DNA of 64,000 nucleotides, taken from positions 118,449 to 182,448 of the forward strand of contig NZ_AJLN01000051.1 in NCBI RefSeq assembly GCF_000317285.1. Direction: 5' to 3'. Source of the DNA: Chlorogloeopsis fritschii PCC 6912. GTDB taxonomy: Bacteria; Cyanobacteriota; Cyanobacteriia; Cyanobacteriales; Nostocaceae. The stretch's first letter is position 1. Every line of letters starts with the position of its first letter. This document shows, piece by piece, positions 1 through 9,026 of this stretch. The notes under the pieces are model-generated. The model made no database searches and was not told the DNA's origin. It saw only the letters and a program-made list of their open reading frames with translations. The translations under genes were made by a program, and so were the position numbers.

Positions 1-90
1 CAAAAAGGCCCTAACAATGGACAAGTTGAGTTTACGACTAATCTAACTAATATTATTTGTTTTTACAAAGCTTTGGGGATTCAAGCTTGA
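1..90 (+). CDS. 3' end of an unidentified gene, cut by the window edge
   Basis: An open frame runs from the first base to a TGA at 88-90 and encodes about 29 residues ending in FYKALGIQA. The composition looks coding (no stop, mixed polar and hydrophobic residues). The remaining fragment is too short to name a family, and the start lies outside the window. Confidence 0.4.
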   Translation, partial: QKGPNNGQVEFTTNLTNIICFYKALGIQA

Positions 91-134
91 AAGATGTTTA
101 CCAATTTAGAGATTAACTATTTAAGACGACATCT

Positions 135-281
135 CTAGAAAATTCGATAGCACACCAATGAGAGTGGAGCACTAATTAATAACAAGTAAAAGGCTGCGGC
201 AGTAGCCAAACAGCCTGTGGTTACGGAAAGTACGAGCAAAGCAATTGAGCGATAATTTATCGGTTTAATACCAAGATCCAT
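135..281 (-). CDS. Putative small single-span membrane protein (48 aa)
   Basis: An ATG at 281 opens a 48-codon frame on the minus strand that starts MDLGIKPINYRSIALLVL and ends at TAG 135-137. Residues 13 to about 45 are strongly hydrophobic and would form one or two close membrane segments. A modest purine stretch (ACAGG) precedes the ATG. It lies about 80 bp downstream of ndhM on the same strand. The size recalls small thylakoid or NDH-1 subunits, but I recognise no family. It could be a chance frame, and conservation in related genomes would decide. Confidence 0.35.
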   Translation of the reverse strand: MDLGIKPINYRSIALLVLSVTTGCLATAAAFYLLLISAPLSLVCYRIF

Positions 282-359
282 CTCATGCTTTACCTGTAAA
301 GGAGTTAGGAGTGAAAAATTTATAGTTTATAACTTTTAACTCAACTAACTCGTCATTCT

Positions 360-743
360 TCATGACTTCGTTAATCCATAACTCTGTTGATCCTCAGGAG
401 CAACTTGGGGAAGCCCCATACTGTAGTTTGTGACGCGAGAAGTAAGATTGTAGCTAATTTCGCCCTTTTGCAGGAGCGATCGCATAAAATGCTCCAAATC
501 CGAACCAATACGACGTAAGTTGTAGTCTGTTAGGTCTGCGCCGCTATATGCTTCCACTAGTTCATCAAACTTATGATAAACCTTTTGCAGAGCATCTTCA
601 TCCCAGATAAATTCGTTGTCTGGGTCAACATCCAACGTTAAAACCTGATTGCTGGGAACCAATTCGCCATCCCGATCCAGTTCAGCCGCAAAAATACGGA
701 TATGTCGGGTTGTGGACTTGAGGAGCATTGGGTTGTCGTCCAT
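360..743 (-). CDS. ndhM: NAD(P)H-quinone oxidoreductase subunit M (NdhM)
   Basis: NdhM is an oxygenic-photosynthesis-specific subunit of the thylakoid NDH-1 complex, on the cytoplasmic arm, used in respiration and cyclic electron flow. The segments [26 protein letters not shown] and [20 protein letters not shown] are typical of the family, and the length (about 120 residues) fits. The frame is open up to 791, but family members begin near M(DDNP)MLLKST. I therefore place the start at the ATG at 743, with the ATG at 728 as alternative; neither has a strong ribosome binding site. No other ndh gene is adjacent, which is usual because cyanobacterial ndh genes are scattered. Confidence 0.93.
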   Translation of the reverse strand: MDDNPMLLKSTTRHIRIFAAELDRDGELVPSNQVLTLDVDPDNEFIWDEDALQKVYHKFDELVEAYSGADLTDYNLRRIGSDLEHFMRSLLQKGEISYNLTSRVTNYSMGLPQVAPEDQQSYGLTKS

Positions 744-2035
744 AACAGTGTCAAATAGGGTGATCCAGTTTCTCGTTTGAATAGAATACAAGCAAACAGT
801 CAGCAGATGCTATGGGCAGCCTAATACCGAATCGGGATTTTACTTTTTTGATTAGGGGATAGTTCTATCTTAATCCCTATTGAGGATTGACATGAAACGA
901 AATCTTCACACTGAAATTGTTGCAGATGCTGTGGATCAGCTTGAATCCCCTTGAATCTTCGGCTAAGATGGTCGCCAAAACCCCTAATAAGGAAAAGGCA
1001 ATGCCTTTGTTGTCAGCATGGGTAATTATTTTGCCTGCGTCAATTATTAATCTGTCTACTTTTGGGGGTTGAGACTGTATATTTTACCAAACTAAACGTG
1101 TGGTTAACCAATTGATTAATTACATCATGAAGATTGTCTGGCTTCTCTGTAACGCCACGTGCCAGGAAAACGGGAAGTTGCTCTTGAGGCATCTCAGCCT
1201 ATAAAAAGGACTGCACACACTTGTGTACCCTGATGATACGTTCTACCTGCACCAAGCTCTGAGGGCATAGTAATTTTGCTCGCACTGGACTTGAAAGTGA
1301 TAGAGGGTTGTACTAGCAATAATGGCTAAAGTTTGTCCGCCTACAATTTTTCATCTTTACATAAGCAAAAAATGGCCTTATTACTTTAGCAGTAAGTGAT
1401 TCTACTAATGTAAATGTTCATGCATATTCATAATCTACTCCTGCGATTGGCAATGAACTAATGTGAGATACTTGGCGAATCATTGAAATCATGTCTATAA
1501 TTGTCTTCCCAAAAAGAATTTTTACTTTTTGCTGACTATGTCTATAAATCTTGCTTGTCTGTCAAAAGAAAAATTAGTACATCTAGTAATTTTACGTAAT
1601 TTAGACACAATAACGTCTAGCTTTCATTAATGTAGAGAAAATCAGCGATTTTACTTACGTAAAAATACTAAATTTTCAGTAAAAACTCAAACTGTTATTG
1701 ACGTAGAGATAAAGTTGATGTAAAAACCTTTAAAAAGCTAGAACTAGTTCTTACAGAAACTTTATTGTATACAATCTTAAAAACTGAATAATGGTTATGG
1801 CTTGGTTCAAACACAGCTAATGCTGAAATATTTGAACCTTGATCGGAAAACTTGACAGTAGTAAAGTTTAGCTATAAACAATACGCAGGAGAGGCAAAAT
1901 GGAATACAAGTTTTGTTCCACAAAAAAAGAGGGTTAATTCAAATATTTTAGTTCCGAAAAAAACATAAAGAATTTTTGCTTGTAGATATAGCTCCTCCAC
2001 CTCAATCAACATAAAGTAAAGGAATCCTAACAGCT
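744..2035. other. Long AT-rich intergenic region (1.3 kb)
   Basis: No convincing coding frame is seen on either strand; the longest ATG frames are about 20 codons. The stretch 1500-1800 is very AT-rich and contains several ACGTAA/TTACGT words. The region probably holds the divergent promoters of ndhM and the small regulator at 2036, perhaps with a long 5' leader. I could not identify specific promoter boxes. Confidence 0.4.
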
Positions 2036-2314
2036 ATGAGTTCTAAAGCTTTACCACGTCAAATCAACAATATCGAAGTAGGAGTTTATGAGTGTGAAAT
2101 ACATCTGAAGTTCCGACTAATTGAAGAAAAAAGTTTATTGGGCGATCGCGATCAATTGTTACAAGTGCTACTAGATGCTTTAACAGAAGGTTCCGATGAC
2201 TTTCTAGAAACCCTACAAGCTTCTGTAAAAACGCAAGAAATTTCAGAACTTAAAGCTTCACCACAAATGCGACGTCAATTAATGCGTCTGCGAAATTTTA
2301 ATGAGAATGCTTAA
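2036..2314 (+). CDS. Small protein of a heterocyst-differentiation regulator family (Npun_R1517-like)
   Basis: This 92-residue cytoplasmic protein has no membrane segment. It resembles, from memory, a small family restricted to filamentous cyanobacteria and named after Nostoc punctiforme Npun_R1517, annotated as a heterocyst-differentiation transcriptional regulator. Recognisable parts are the N-terminal SKALPRQINNIEVGVYECEI, the acidic LLDALTEGSDDFLETLQ and the basic C-terminal tail MRRQLMRLRN. The ATG at 2036 follows an AAAGGAATCC ribosome binding site, which supports the start. It stands alone behind a 1.2 kb non-coding leader, which suggests dedicated regulation. DNA binding is not demonstrated by any motif I can see, so the regulator role rests on family membership. 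Confidence 0.7.
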   Translation: MSSKALPRQINNIEVGVYECEIHLKFRLIEEKSLLGDRDQLLQVLLDALTEGSDDFLETLQASVKTQEISELKASPQMRRQLMRLRNFNENA

Positions 2315-2759
2315 TGATGAAACCTGTAATTAAGCTGCTACGTATGGAATTTACACCTTTACTCGTGAGGGTTGTCATTAGTCATTAGTCATTTGTAATA
2401 CAAAAGACAAAGGACAAACGACTAACAAAGCGTACTCGTTGTTATTTTTTCAAAGGTTTCAGATTTTGAAATTATATTTCCAGGTATTTGCTAGAACCAG
2501 TTCTTTTGTTTCTAATTGCCGAGGTATTAGCTATTAACAATTGTTATTACAGACTCTGCTTCTTTGACTGATTTCTGTTTTGCTGAGTAAAAACAAAGGG
2601 TGCCACAGTACTTAAAACTTGGAATTTTAAATTCTGACTTTTGGATTGTAAATTCTCTGTAAATTACATCAAGTCAATTTTGACCTATCAATTTTAACTT
2701 GACAGATAGTAATATCTTGGAAGGTGAGTATAGTTACAGTGGTTTCCCTGTTATCACCT
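2315..2759. other. Intergenic region with STRR heptamers
   Basis: Positions about 2378-2425 contain short tandem heptamer-like repeats (GTCATTAGTCATTAGTC, then AAAGGACAAACGACT) of the STRR kind common in Nostocales. No gene is seen in the rest of the stretch. Confidence 0.5.
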
Positions 2760-2816
2760 CAGTGCGGTTTCTAACCACCACAATCGTGAATAGTGTTGTG
2801 GTTAGAAGCCACACTG
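2760..2816 (-). terminator. Large hairpin downstream of the response regulator
   Basis: CAGTGCGGTTTCTAACCAC and, after a short loop, TTGTGGTTAGAAGCCACACTG form a nearly perfect long inverted repeat ending about 20 bp past the stop codon of the response regulator. There is no clear T-run. It could be a transcript-stabilising hairpin, a terminator or a palindromic mini-element. Confidence 0.45.
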
Positions 2817-2836
2817 ATTATGATAGACAAAATGTT

Positions 2837-3532
2837 TTATTTAGCCAGACCGTGTTCGAGGGCAAAACGAACCAATTCGGTGCGGCTATTTGTACCAGTT
2901 TTACTAAACAAGCGGCTAACATACTTTTCAACATTGCGAACGCTAGTATCTAAGCGTCTAGCTATTTCTTTATTCATCAACCCTTCAGCTACCAAATTTA
3001 AAACACTTTGTTCTCTGGGGGTTAAGTCAATTGTGAAAGGTGGTGGAGATTGAGCAAGCGCGTTTTTTTGAGTTAATAGTGCTTTGATTTGGGCAATTTG
3101 ATTGGCTAGATCGGCTATATCGGGCGTTTCACCCTCTTCAGTTGCGGCTTGAGCTTTGGTGGCGCGGCGAGCAAGCAAGTTTTCGACTATTGCCACTAAT
3201 TCATCGGGATCGAAGGGTTTGGGCAAATAGGCATCTACTCCGGCTTGATAACCTTGGATGCGATCAGTTGTCATGCCTTTAGCCGTTAGAAATATCACTG
3301 GCAGTGCCTGAAAACGAGGATCTTCGCGCATCTGCTTAAGGAACTGATAGCCATCCACCTGAGGCATCATGATGTCGGAAATCACAAGATCCGGTAAACT
3401 TTGTTGCATCAATTCCCAGCCTTCACGAGCGTTACTGGCAACTTGAACGCTGAAACCGCTTTCTTGTAAATAATCTTTCACTGCTTCACGCAATCCCGGT
3501 TCATCATCTACCAGTAACAGTTGTGCTGACAT
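2837..3532 (-). CDS. NarL/FixJ-family response regulator (Ycf29-like)
   Basis: This 231-residue two-component response regulator has two domains. A receiver domain (residues 1-120) carries the acidic pair VDDE near the N-terminus, the phospho-acceptor Asp in LVISDIMMPQVDG and the conserved Lys in LPKPFDPDEL. A LuxR-type helix-turn-helix follows (about 165-231), with LTPREQSVLNLVAEGLMNKEIA and VEKYVSRLF. A linker of about 40 residues separates them. The layout matches the cyanobacterial and red-algal plastid Ycf29 type. No histidine kinase is adjacent, so the partner is unknown. A purine-rich AGGAAAGGAAA precedes the ATG. Confidence 0.88.
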   Translation of the reverse strand: MSAQLLLVDDEPGLREAVKDYLQESGFSVQVASNAREGWELMQQSLPDLVISDIMMPQVDGYQFLKQMREDPRFQALPVIFLTAKGMTTDRIQGYQAGVDAYLPKPFDPDELVAIVENLLARRATKAQAATEEGETPDIADLANQIAQIKALLTQKNALAQSPPPFTIDLTPREQSVLNLVAEGLMNKEIARRLDTSVRNVEKYVSRLFSKTGTNSRTELVRFALEHGLAK

Positions 3533-3719
3533 CTAAAAATTTCCTTTCCTCAACTTTATTTACAATCTAGCGAAAATAAGCAGGCTGTTGTAAAAGCAAA
3601 TAAACTCTACTCTAATTGGTTCAAATGCTTTTAAGTAAATATTTATAAACTTTTGTCATCAATTGGGGACATACAATGCCCCCACAATCTTAAATTACTT
3701 TAGTTTGTTCAAAAATCTT

Positions 3720-4409
3720 TCATGGATGAGCAAATTGAACTTTTCCTTGTTTGGAGCCATTGCAACTTTGAGCAAAACTTGCTAGTCTCAGTACTCGCGC
3801 TTTCAAAGTATGGTAATTTAATGCAAACAATAGACGAACATTCAAGCCAAAGACGTCAAAGCAACCTTCCTGGTTGTGGGAACTGCACTCAAAATTGAAA
3901 ATGCCTGCATCTTTGATCATCCACCTGATGCGATGTGCAACTAGTTGGAGTTGGTGTACATCGTGCTCACTGAAATTATGGGACTGGTAAGTACCAACGT
4001 GCAGAACTCCGACCATACCCTGTTTGATCGGTATTGGTATGCCAACAAGTGATTTAAGATCCTTGTGGCGCAGAACTGGACTTACAACCTCTACCTTTGA
4101 TAAGTTATCAACTACCATAGGCTTCATGCTTGCGGCAATATGACCGGCAAAGCCCTGTCCTATAGGAACACGGATTTGCTGTGAAATCTCTTCCTCAAGT
4201 CCTATAGTGGCATAAACAGATAAATTCTGTTGACCTTCAACAGGTAGTAGAAACGTAACAGTATCTACAGACATATACTCTTGTACCCACTGCAATTCCT
4301 TTTGCAAGGATTGTGCCAACTGGGCTTTTATGTCGGTAGGTTTGCGACCTATTCGTACTTTCCAACCTTTATAGAATCTTTGTAAACCAATATGGTCTGC
4401 CCAAAACAT
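3720..4409 (-). CDS. GAF-domain protein
   Basis: A GAF sensor domain spans about residues 30-170: an N-terminal helix, VTFLLPVEGQQNLSVYATIGLEEEISQQIRV, the typical GQGFAGHIA turn, and LVGIPIPIKQGMVGVLHVG before the last strand and helix. GAF domains bind small ligands or bilins; no chromophore-binding Cys is obvious in the usual place. The last 60 residues (from about 172) are Cys- and Arg-rich, match no domain I know and read like a sequence newly joined to the GAF domain. No output domain (kinase, cyclase or phosphatase) remains, so this may be a truncated signalling gene. Confidence 0.7.
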   Translation of the reverse strand: MFWADHIGLQRFYKGWKVRIGRKPTDIKAQLAQSLQKELQWVQEYMSVDTVTFLLPVEGQQNLSVYATIGLEEEISQQIRVPIGQGFAGHIAASMKPMVVDNLSKVEVVSPVLRHKDLKSLVGIPIPIKQGMVGVLHVGTYQSHNFSEHDVHQLQLVAHRIRWMIKDAGIFNFECSSHNQEGCFDVFGLNVRLLFALNYHTLKARVLRLASFAQSCNGSKQGKVQFAHP

Positions 4410-4637
4410 TATTATTTGACTCCAGTCGATACCAAGTTTTAAATGGTTGTAACATTTCTAAAAATTATAGCTTTTTTATAAATTAGAGGTATGGCAATAA
4501 TAATATTGGAATAATACTGGCATTATAGATTTGAATGAATGTGTATTTACTAACTATCCCATTAGAGGGATAATAACTACGAGTGAACTATTTTGTATTT
4601 ATCTTATTCACCTTTTAGTATATTTACTTTCAATAAG

Positions 4638-5301
4638 ATGGTAAATATTAACCGAGTAGCAATCGTGGGAGGAACTCATGGGAACGAGTTTACAGGTGTA
4701 TATCTAATTAATAAGTTTAATAAAATTCCGAAATTAGTTCAAAGACCAAGTTTTAAAACACAAACAATAATTGCTAATATATGGGTTTTTAATACCGTCA
4801 AAAGATATATTGATAAAGATTTAAATCGCTGTTTTGCGACTGCCGATTTACAAAATGATAGCCCTTGTTATTTAGAAGAAAAACAAGCCAAATTTCTGAA
4901 TAGACTCTCGACCTCAAAGGTAATTTTCAAGTTAATTTTATTTTGGATTTGCACAGTACGACTGCTAATATGGGTGTTTCGCTCATTTTAGTCAATCAGA
5001 ATTATTTAATGTGAAACTAGCAGCATATCTAACTGCTATAGAACCATCTATAAAAGTTTATAGCTGGGTTGAGCCAGGAAAAGATAGCTCCTTTTTAAAT
5101 TCCTTGTGTGAAAATGGTTTTGCTATCGAAGTTGGAGCGATCGCATCAGGTATTTTAAATGCAGCTTTATTTCAACAAACTGAAAGCCTGATTCAGACTA
5201 TCCTTGATTATTTAGAGAACTTGAACAGTGGTGCAATTGAGCAGACAAACAGAAAACTAACTATTTATGAACATTGGAAGCCAGTCGCCCTTGATGATTA
5301 G
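4638..5301 (+). pseudogene. Aspartoacylase-family gene, frameshifted and truncated
   Basis: Aspartoacylases are zinc hydrolases of the M14-like AstE/AspA family that cleave N-acyl-aspartate. The first part (from ATG 4638) has the zinc motif GGTHGNEFTG and DKDLNRCF. The frame is then lost near 4921, where a missing base in AAAGGTAA would restore FILDLHSTTANMG, and again near 5007, where a missing T in TATTTAATG restores NVKLAAYL. The last part runs to 5301 with FAIEVGAIASGILNAALF. The C-terminal domain of about 75 residues found in the family is also absent; the frame stops right where a dispersed repeat begins. Two single-base losses plus a missing 3' end indicate a pseudogene; sequencing error alone would not explain the truncation. 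Confidence 0.8.
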
Positions 5302-5362
5302 TAGGGGAGACAGCACGCCTTTGTGGGTTCTCCCCGTAGTGTAGCGACTGCCGTGCGGGTTG
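5300..5362. repeat. Dispersed palindromic repeat block (copy A)
   Basis: The stretch GGGGAGACAGCACGCC to CGACTGCCGTGCGGGT is the same block found inside the larger elements at 6391 and, inverted, at 18345. It abuts the truncated aspartoacylase end and the 3' end of the glycosyltransferase gene. Confidence 0.65.
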
Positions 5363-5363
5363 C

Positions 5364-6329
5364 TCACAGCGTCTCAATTATCTTCGCTGTTTCTAGTATT
5401 TTGGCTTCCCTTTGTCCTGCTGCACGTGCCCTAGCAGTAAATAAACCAATAGGAGTATTTAATAAGTCTACAAGAGAGGCTCTGCCAGCTAAAGATTTGA
5501 TGCTATCTGTAGGTAATTCCTTGAATAACCAACGTGCTAACCGATAACCACATTCTTTAAGTGTGATGTCCCGCATTAACTCCACGCCATGTAACTCATG
5601 CAAATAGCGATTAGAACGTCCATAGCGTCGCCATTGACTTTCTAATTCTTTAAGTGTATTTCGGTGTCGGTGCTGCACGATCGCTTCAGGAGCAAATTCC
5701 AAACGCCCGATATTTTCTTGTTGAATTCGCCAACAAATATCGGCATCGCCACCAGAATCAAGATAGGGACGAAATAAACCCACTTTTTGTAGTGCTTGTC
5801 GTCGAATTGCTAAATTTGCAGTTTGACCGTAAGGACAAAACTTATGGGCAAGGGTATGTTTTTGTGATAGAGTTTCTTGGCGAGCGGCAAAGTGTTCTAG
5901 TAAGTTGTTTGGAGATAATGCCGTAATTTCACCGACAACGATCGCTATATCAAGATTAATAAAAGGTGCAATTAATACTTCTAACCATTTTGGCTGGGGG
6001 CGACAGTCAGCATCAGTAAAGGCTACAATCTCGCCAGTGGCAGCACGAATACCTTTGTTGCGGGCGGCGTAGGAACTTTGAATTTGATTTTCGCTCTCTA
6101 TACGAATGAGCGAGGGAAATTTTGTGGCAATTTCTTGCAATATAACAGCAGTGCGATCGCTACTGTTATTATCTACCAACAAGTACTCCAGCTTTTGTTT
6201 TGGGTAAGTTTGAGCCAGCAGGCAATTAATTAACTCTGGTAAATCTGCTTCACCGTTATAAATAGGAATAACCAGTGATACCCTTGGTAAAAAGGCATCA
6301 CTGGTAGTTGCATGAACTAGTTCATTCAT
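5364..6329 (-). CDS. Family 2 glycosyltransferase
   Basis: This 321-residue cytoplasmic or membrane-associated sugar transferase has the GT-A fold. The nucleotide-sugar-binding start is VSLVIPIYNGEADL, with LLVDNNSSD after it, and the metal-binding DxD is in AFTDADCRPQ (about residue 108). A GGDADICWRIQ segment carries the likely acceptor-side ED/DxxW-type motif. There are no clear transmembrane helices, so it probably adds sugars to a polysaccharide or lipid acceptor made elsewhere. The 3' end touches a dispersed repeat; the stop at 5364 leaves an ordinary length. The substrate cannot be told from sequence, and no other glycan genes are adjacent. Confidence 0.85.
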   Translation of the reverse strand: MNELVHATTSDAFLPRVSLVIPIYNGEADLPELINCLLAQTYPKQKLEYLLVDNNSSDRTAVILQEIATKFPSLIRIESENQIQSSYAARNKGIRAATGEIVAFTDADCRPQPKWLEVLIAPFINLDIAIVVGEITALSPNNLLEHFAARQETLSQKHTLAHKFCPYGQTANLAIRRQALQKVGLFRPYLDSGGDADICWRIQQENIGRLEFAPEAIVQHRHRNTLKELESQWRRYGRSNRYLHELHGVELMRDITLKECGYRLARWLFKELPTDSIKSLAGRASLVDLLNTPIGLFTARARAAGQREAKILETAKIIETL

Positions 6330-6390
6330 AAATTCAACTTTTTGGATTTGGGATTATTAGCAGCTAGTGGTTAGTATTTAGTGGAATTTT

Positions 6391-6526
6391 CTACTAATTA
6401 CTGTACGGGAGGCAGCGCGCCCTTGCGGGTTAAGCGCGTCGAGTGCGACTGCCGTGCGGGTTTGAACAACAATCTCTCTAGGATGACGAAATATCTAAAT
6501 AAACCCGCCCCTGCTAACCACTAACC
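6391..6526. repeat. MITE-like element with nested repeat block (copy B)
   Basis: Outer arms are CTGTACGGG and AAACCCGCCCC, around the core CAACAATCTCTCTAGGATGA and AAATATCT. The left arm is expanded by the block GGCAGCGCGCCCTTGC to GACTGCCGTGCGGG, also seen alone at 5300. Copies C (17203) and D (18345) share the core. Confidence 0.7.
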
Positions 6527-6571
6527 TGATGTTTCGTTTTTAGTATTCCCAATTCCTAATCTCGAACGAAT

Positions 6572-7912
6572 CTACAATCGCAAATCCCTGGCGCGAGCGC
6601 TGATTGGTTTTTGGGATGGTTGATTTTGTAAAGGCTTGGCAAAGTGATTGCTAGAAAGAATTGCCAAAGCACGGGTATAATGAGGGTCGTTTTGAGTTCC
6701 TAATAAATCTGGGTTAGAGGCTAACTGACGCTGTTGTTCCTCTGTTAAATCTAGTTTTATATGAGGCGCAATGCCTTTCTGACTAATATCTGTTCCTTGA
6801 GGGGTGTAATAATGGGCGATGGTGATTGCTACGCCAGAACCATCTGCTAATTCATGTACTGATTGTACTAGGGCTTTGCCAAAAGTTTGAGTGCCAACTA
6901 CTGTCGCTCGTTTATTATCCTTGAGTGCGCCTGCTAGGATCTCGCTGGCACTAGCTGAGTTATTATCCACAAGCACTACAAGGGGGCGGTTGGTTAGAGC
7001 AGTTTGATTGGCTTTGGTTTGATCGCTGGCACCTTTTCGATCTACCGTGCGAACGATTGGGCCATCATTTAGCCACATCCGAGCAATTTCAATACTCGCT
7101 TGCAACAAACCACCAGGATTGCCGCGCAAGTCCAATACAAAGCCATTGACTTGCTTGCTGTTCAAATCGCGGATAGCTCGGCGCATTTGATCTGCAGCAT
7201 GGCCACTAAATTCCCGCAAGCGGATATAACCAATACGGCGATTACCTTCTTGCTTGAGAGCATAACGTACTGTAGGCACTTCTATAGTTGCCCGTGTTAG
7301 CTTTAAATCAAAAGCATTTTGCCCATCCCTTTGCAAGCGCAAGGTTATGATTGTACCCGCCCTACCTCGAATCAACTTGGAAGCATCTTCGATTTTCATC
7401 TGATGGGTAGATTTACCGTTAATCGCCACAATCTCATCTCCAGGCTTGACTCCCGCTTTCATTGCTGGCGAATTTTCCAAAGCTTCTACAACGGTTAGTC
7501 GCTTGGTTTTTTCATTCATTTCCATCCTGATGCCAATGCCAGAGACTTCCCCAGATGTTTGGCTAGTCAGGGCTTCAAACTGTTTGGGATCCATAAACCG
7601 AGTGTATGGATCGTTTAACTGTTGTAGAGCTTCGCGAATGGCAGTGTAGGCTTGTTCGCGGGAAGTATAGTCTTTGCTCAAAAGACTAACTCTTATTGCC
7701 TGCCAATTTTTTTTGTTAAACGAACCATCTACATATTCACGATTTACCAATTGCCATACTTGGTCAACTACCTGTTTGGGGCTATCTTGTAGTGCTGCAC
7801 GAACAGAACGACACCAAACTGTTCCAAATACAGATAAAGTAGCCGTAGAAGCGATCGCCCCTCCAATCAAAGCCACTTGCAGCAGCGAGTACCGTTTTGT
7901 AGATTGTTTCAT
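6572..7912 (-). CDS. Carboxyl-terminal processing protease (S41, Ctp family)
   Basis: A periplasmic or lumenal serine protease with a Ser/Lys dyad, related to the enzymes that trim the D1 C-terminus or process other exported proteins. The ATG at 7912 gives MKQSTKRY followed by a signal or anchor helix (about 9-32). The frame is open upstream to 7957, but that extra stretch is not typical. A PDZ domain (about 120-190, SGIGIRMEM to GDEIVAINGKS) precedes the protease core (about 205-390), with LRGNPGGLL, the catalytic Ser in NSASASEI and Lys in TFGKALVQ. Length is normal. Which cyanobacterial paralogue (CtpA, B or C) it is cannot be settled here. Confidence 0.9.
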   Translation of the reverse strand: MKQSTKRYSLLQVALIGGAIASTATLSVFGTVWCRSVRAALQDSPKQVVDQVWQLVNREYVDGSFNKKNWQAIRVSLLSKDYTSREQAYTAIREALQQLNDPYTRFMDPKQFEALTSQTSGEVSGIGIRMEMNEKTKRLTVVEALENSPAMKAGVKPGDEIVAINGKSTHQMKIEDASKLIRGRAGTIITLRLQRDGQNAFDLKLTRATIEVPTVRYALKQEGNRRIGYIRLREFSGHAADQMRRAIRDLNSKQVNGFVLDLRGNPGGLLQASIEIARMWLNDGPIVRTVDRKGASDQTKANQTALTNRPLVVLVDNNSASASEILAGALKDNKRATVVGTQTFGKALVQSVHELADGSGVAITIAHYYTPQGTDISQKGIAPHIKLDLTEEQQRQLASNPDLLGTQNDPHYTRALAILSSNHFAKPLQNQPSQKPISARARDLRL

Positions 7913-8218
7913 GTATATTAGCTGGAATAATTGTGTGGTTGACAATTTAGCAATCAAGCTTTTTGGAAATTTATAAGTTTTCCTACTGAGCTATAAATTT
8001 TTTCATCTTTTTTCCTTTAAAGAGTTCTGAAAATAGTGCGTAATTTTTCAAGAAGTTTCCTTGTCTTCGTCAACTTGCAAGTCAGCTTACTGTATTTGTA
8101 TAACACTTTCATCAGTGCCATATTTGCACTCATTATTACCTAATAGTAGATTTTACTAGGCTAACTTAATTCTAAAGATTAAGAAGTTTCAGTAACTTAA
8201 ATTTTATATAAATCCGTC

Positions 8219-8941
8219 ATGAACCGTAAAGTTCAAGGTAATCAATTTCGCCGTCGCAAAATCCTACTAAGTAAAGAGTGGGGATTTTTACAGAAAATAG
8301 CGATTTGGCTGGGTCTTCTCCTTAGCATTTGGCTAGTGTTTATCACTATAACGTTAGTTTTGGCATCTTCCAAGCCAGTGGATGCCTTATTTGTACTTGG
8401 TGGTAGTATTCGTAGGGAAATTTATGTTGCTAAATTAACAAAACAGTACCCCAAATCTCAAATTTTAATTTCTCAGGGTTCTCCAGAACCCTGTATTTGG
8501 CTGATTTTTCAGAAAGAAGGGGCTTCCATGAAGAATGTTACTTTGGAGAAGTGCGCTGATTCAACTTTTGATAATTTTTACTATGGTATCCCGATTCTGC
8601 GTCGCTGGAATGTGCATAAAGTCATGTTAATTACTTCTCCAACCCACCTACCACGAGCTAAGTGGCTGGGACAGATTCTTTTGGGCGCACATGGGATTTG
8701 GATGGAAACAGAGATTGTCCAAGAACGTGGAATCCCTGGTAATAGAGAGTTTGGGGTGAAAACTGGACTGGATGTCACTCGCAGCTTGTTTTGGGCAGGA
8801 CTGAGTCAGATTATTCAGCCCCAATGCCAGGAAGTGAAAAGATTAGAAGATGTGAATATAGAAGCTTGGCAGTATCGGGGTTTTCACTGTGAACGGCAGG
8901 GAAATTTAACTAATACTAGAACCAACAAAAAAGAGCAATAA
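8219..8941 (+). CDS. YdcF/SanA-like (DUF218) membrane-anchored protein
   Basis: One transmembrane helix (about residues 26-50) precedes a DUF218-type domain starting at VDALFVLGGSIRREIYVAKL, with LISQGSPEP, STFDNFYYGIPILRR and VMLITSPTHLPRAKWLG. These are the usual conserved blocks: GGG/S-turn, N/D-rich helix, and TS-x-H-xx-RA. Family members are linked to cell-envelope and vancomycin-barrier functions, but the biochemical role is poorly defined. The gene is monocistronic and divergent from the Ctp protease gene. Confidence 0.8.
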   Translation: MNRKVQGNQFRRRKILLSKEWGFLQKIAIWLGLLLSIWLVFITITLVLASSKPVDALFVLGGSIRREIYVAKLTKQYPKSQILISQGSPEPCIWLIFQKEGASMKNVTLEKCADSTFDNFYYGIPILRRWNVHKVMLITSPTHLPRAKWLGQILLGAHGIWMETEIVQERGIPGNREFGVKTGLDVTRSLFWAGLSQIIQPQCQEVKRLEDVNIEAWQYRGFHCERQGNLTNTRTNKKEQ

Positions 8942-9026
8942 TTTTCATCAAGCTGAATTGTTGAATAACGTTGAGGATTATCTCAAGTTTTTTACATTCT
9001 CAAGGAAATTGGATCATCTTTCAAAC

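Noticed and set aside
2699..3053. Two plus-strand open frames opposite the response regulator
   Set aside because: They overlap a clear receiver/LuxR gene on the other strand and lack family features.
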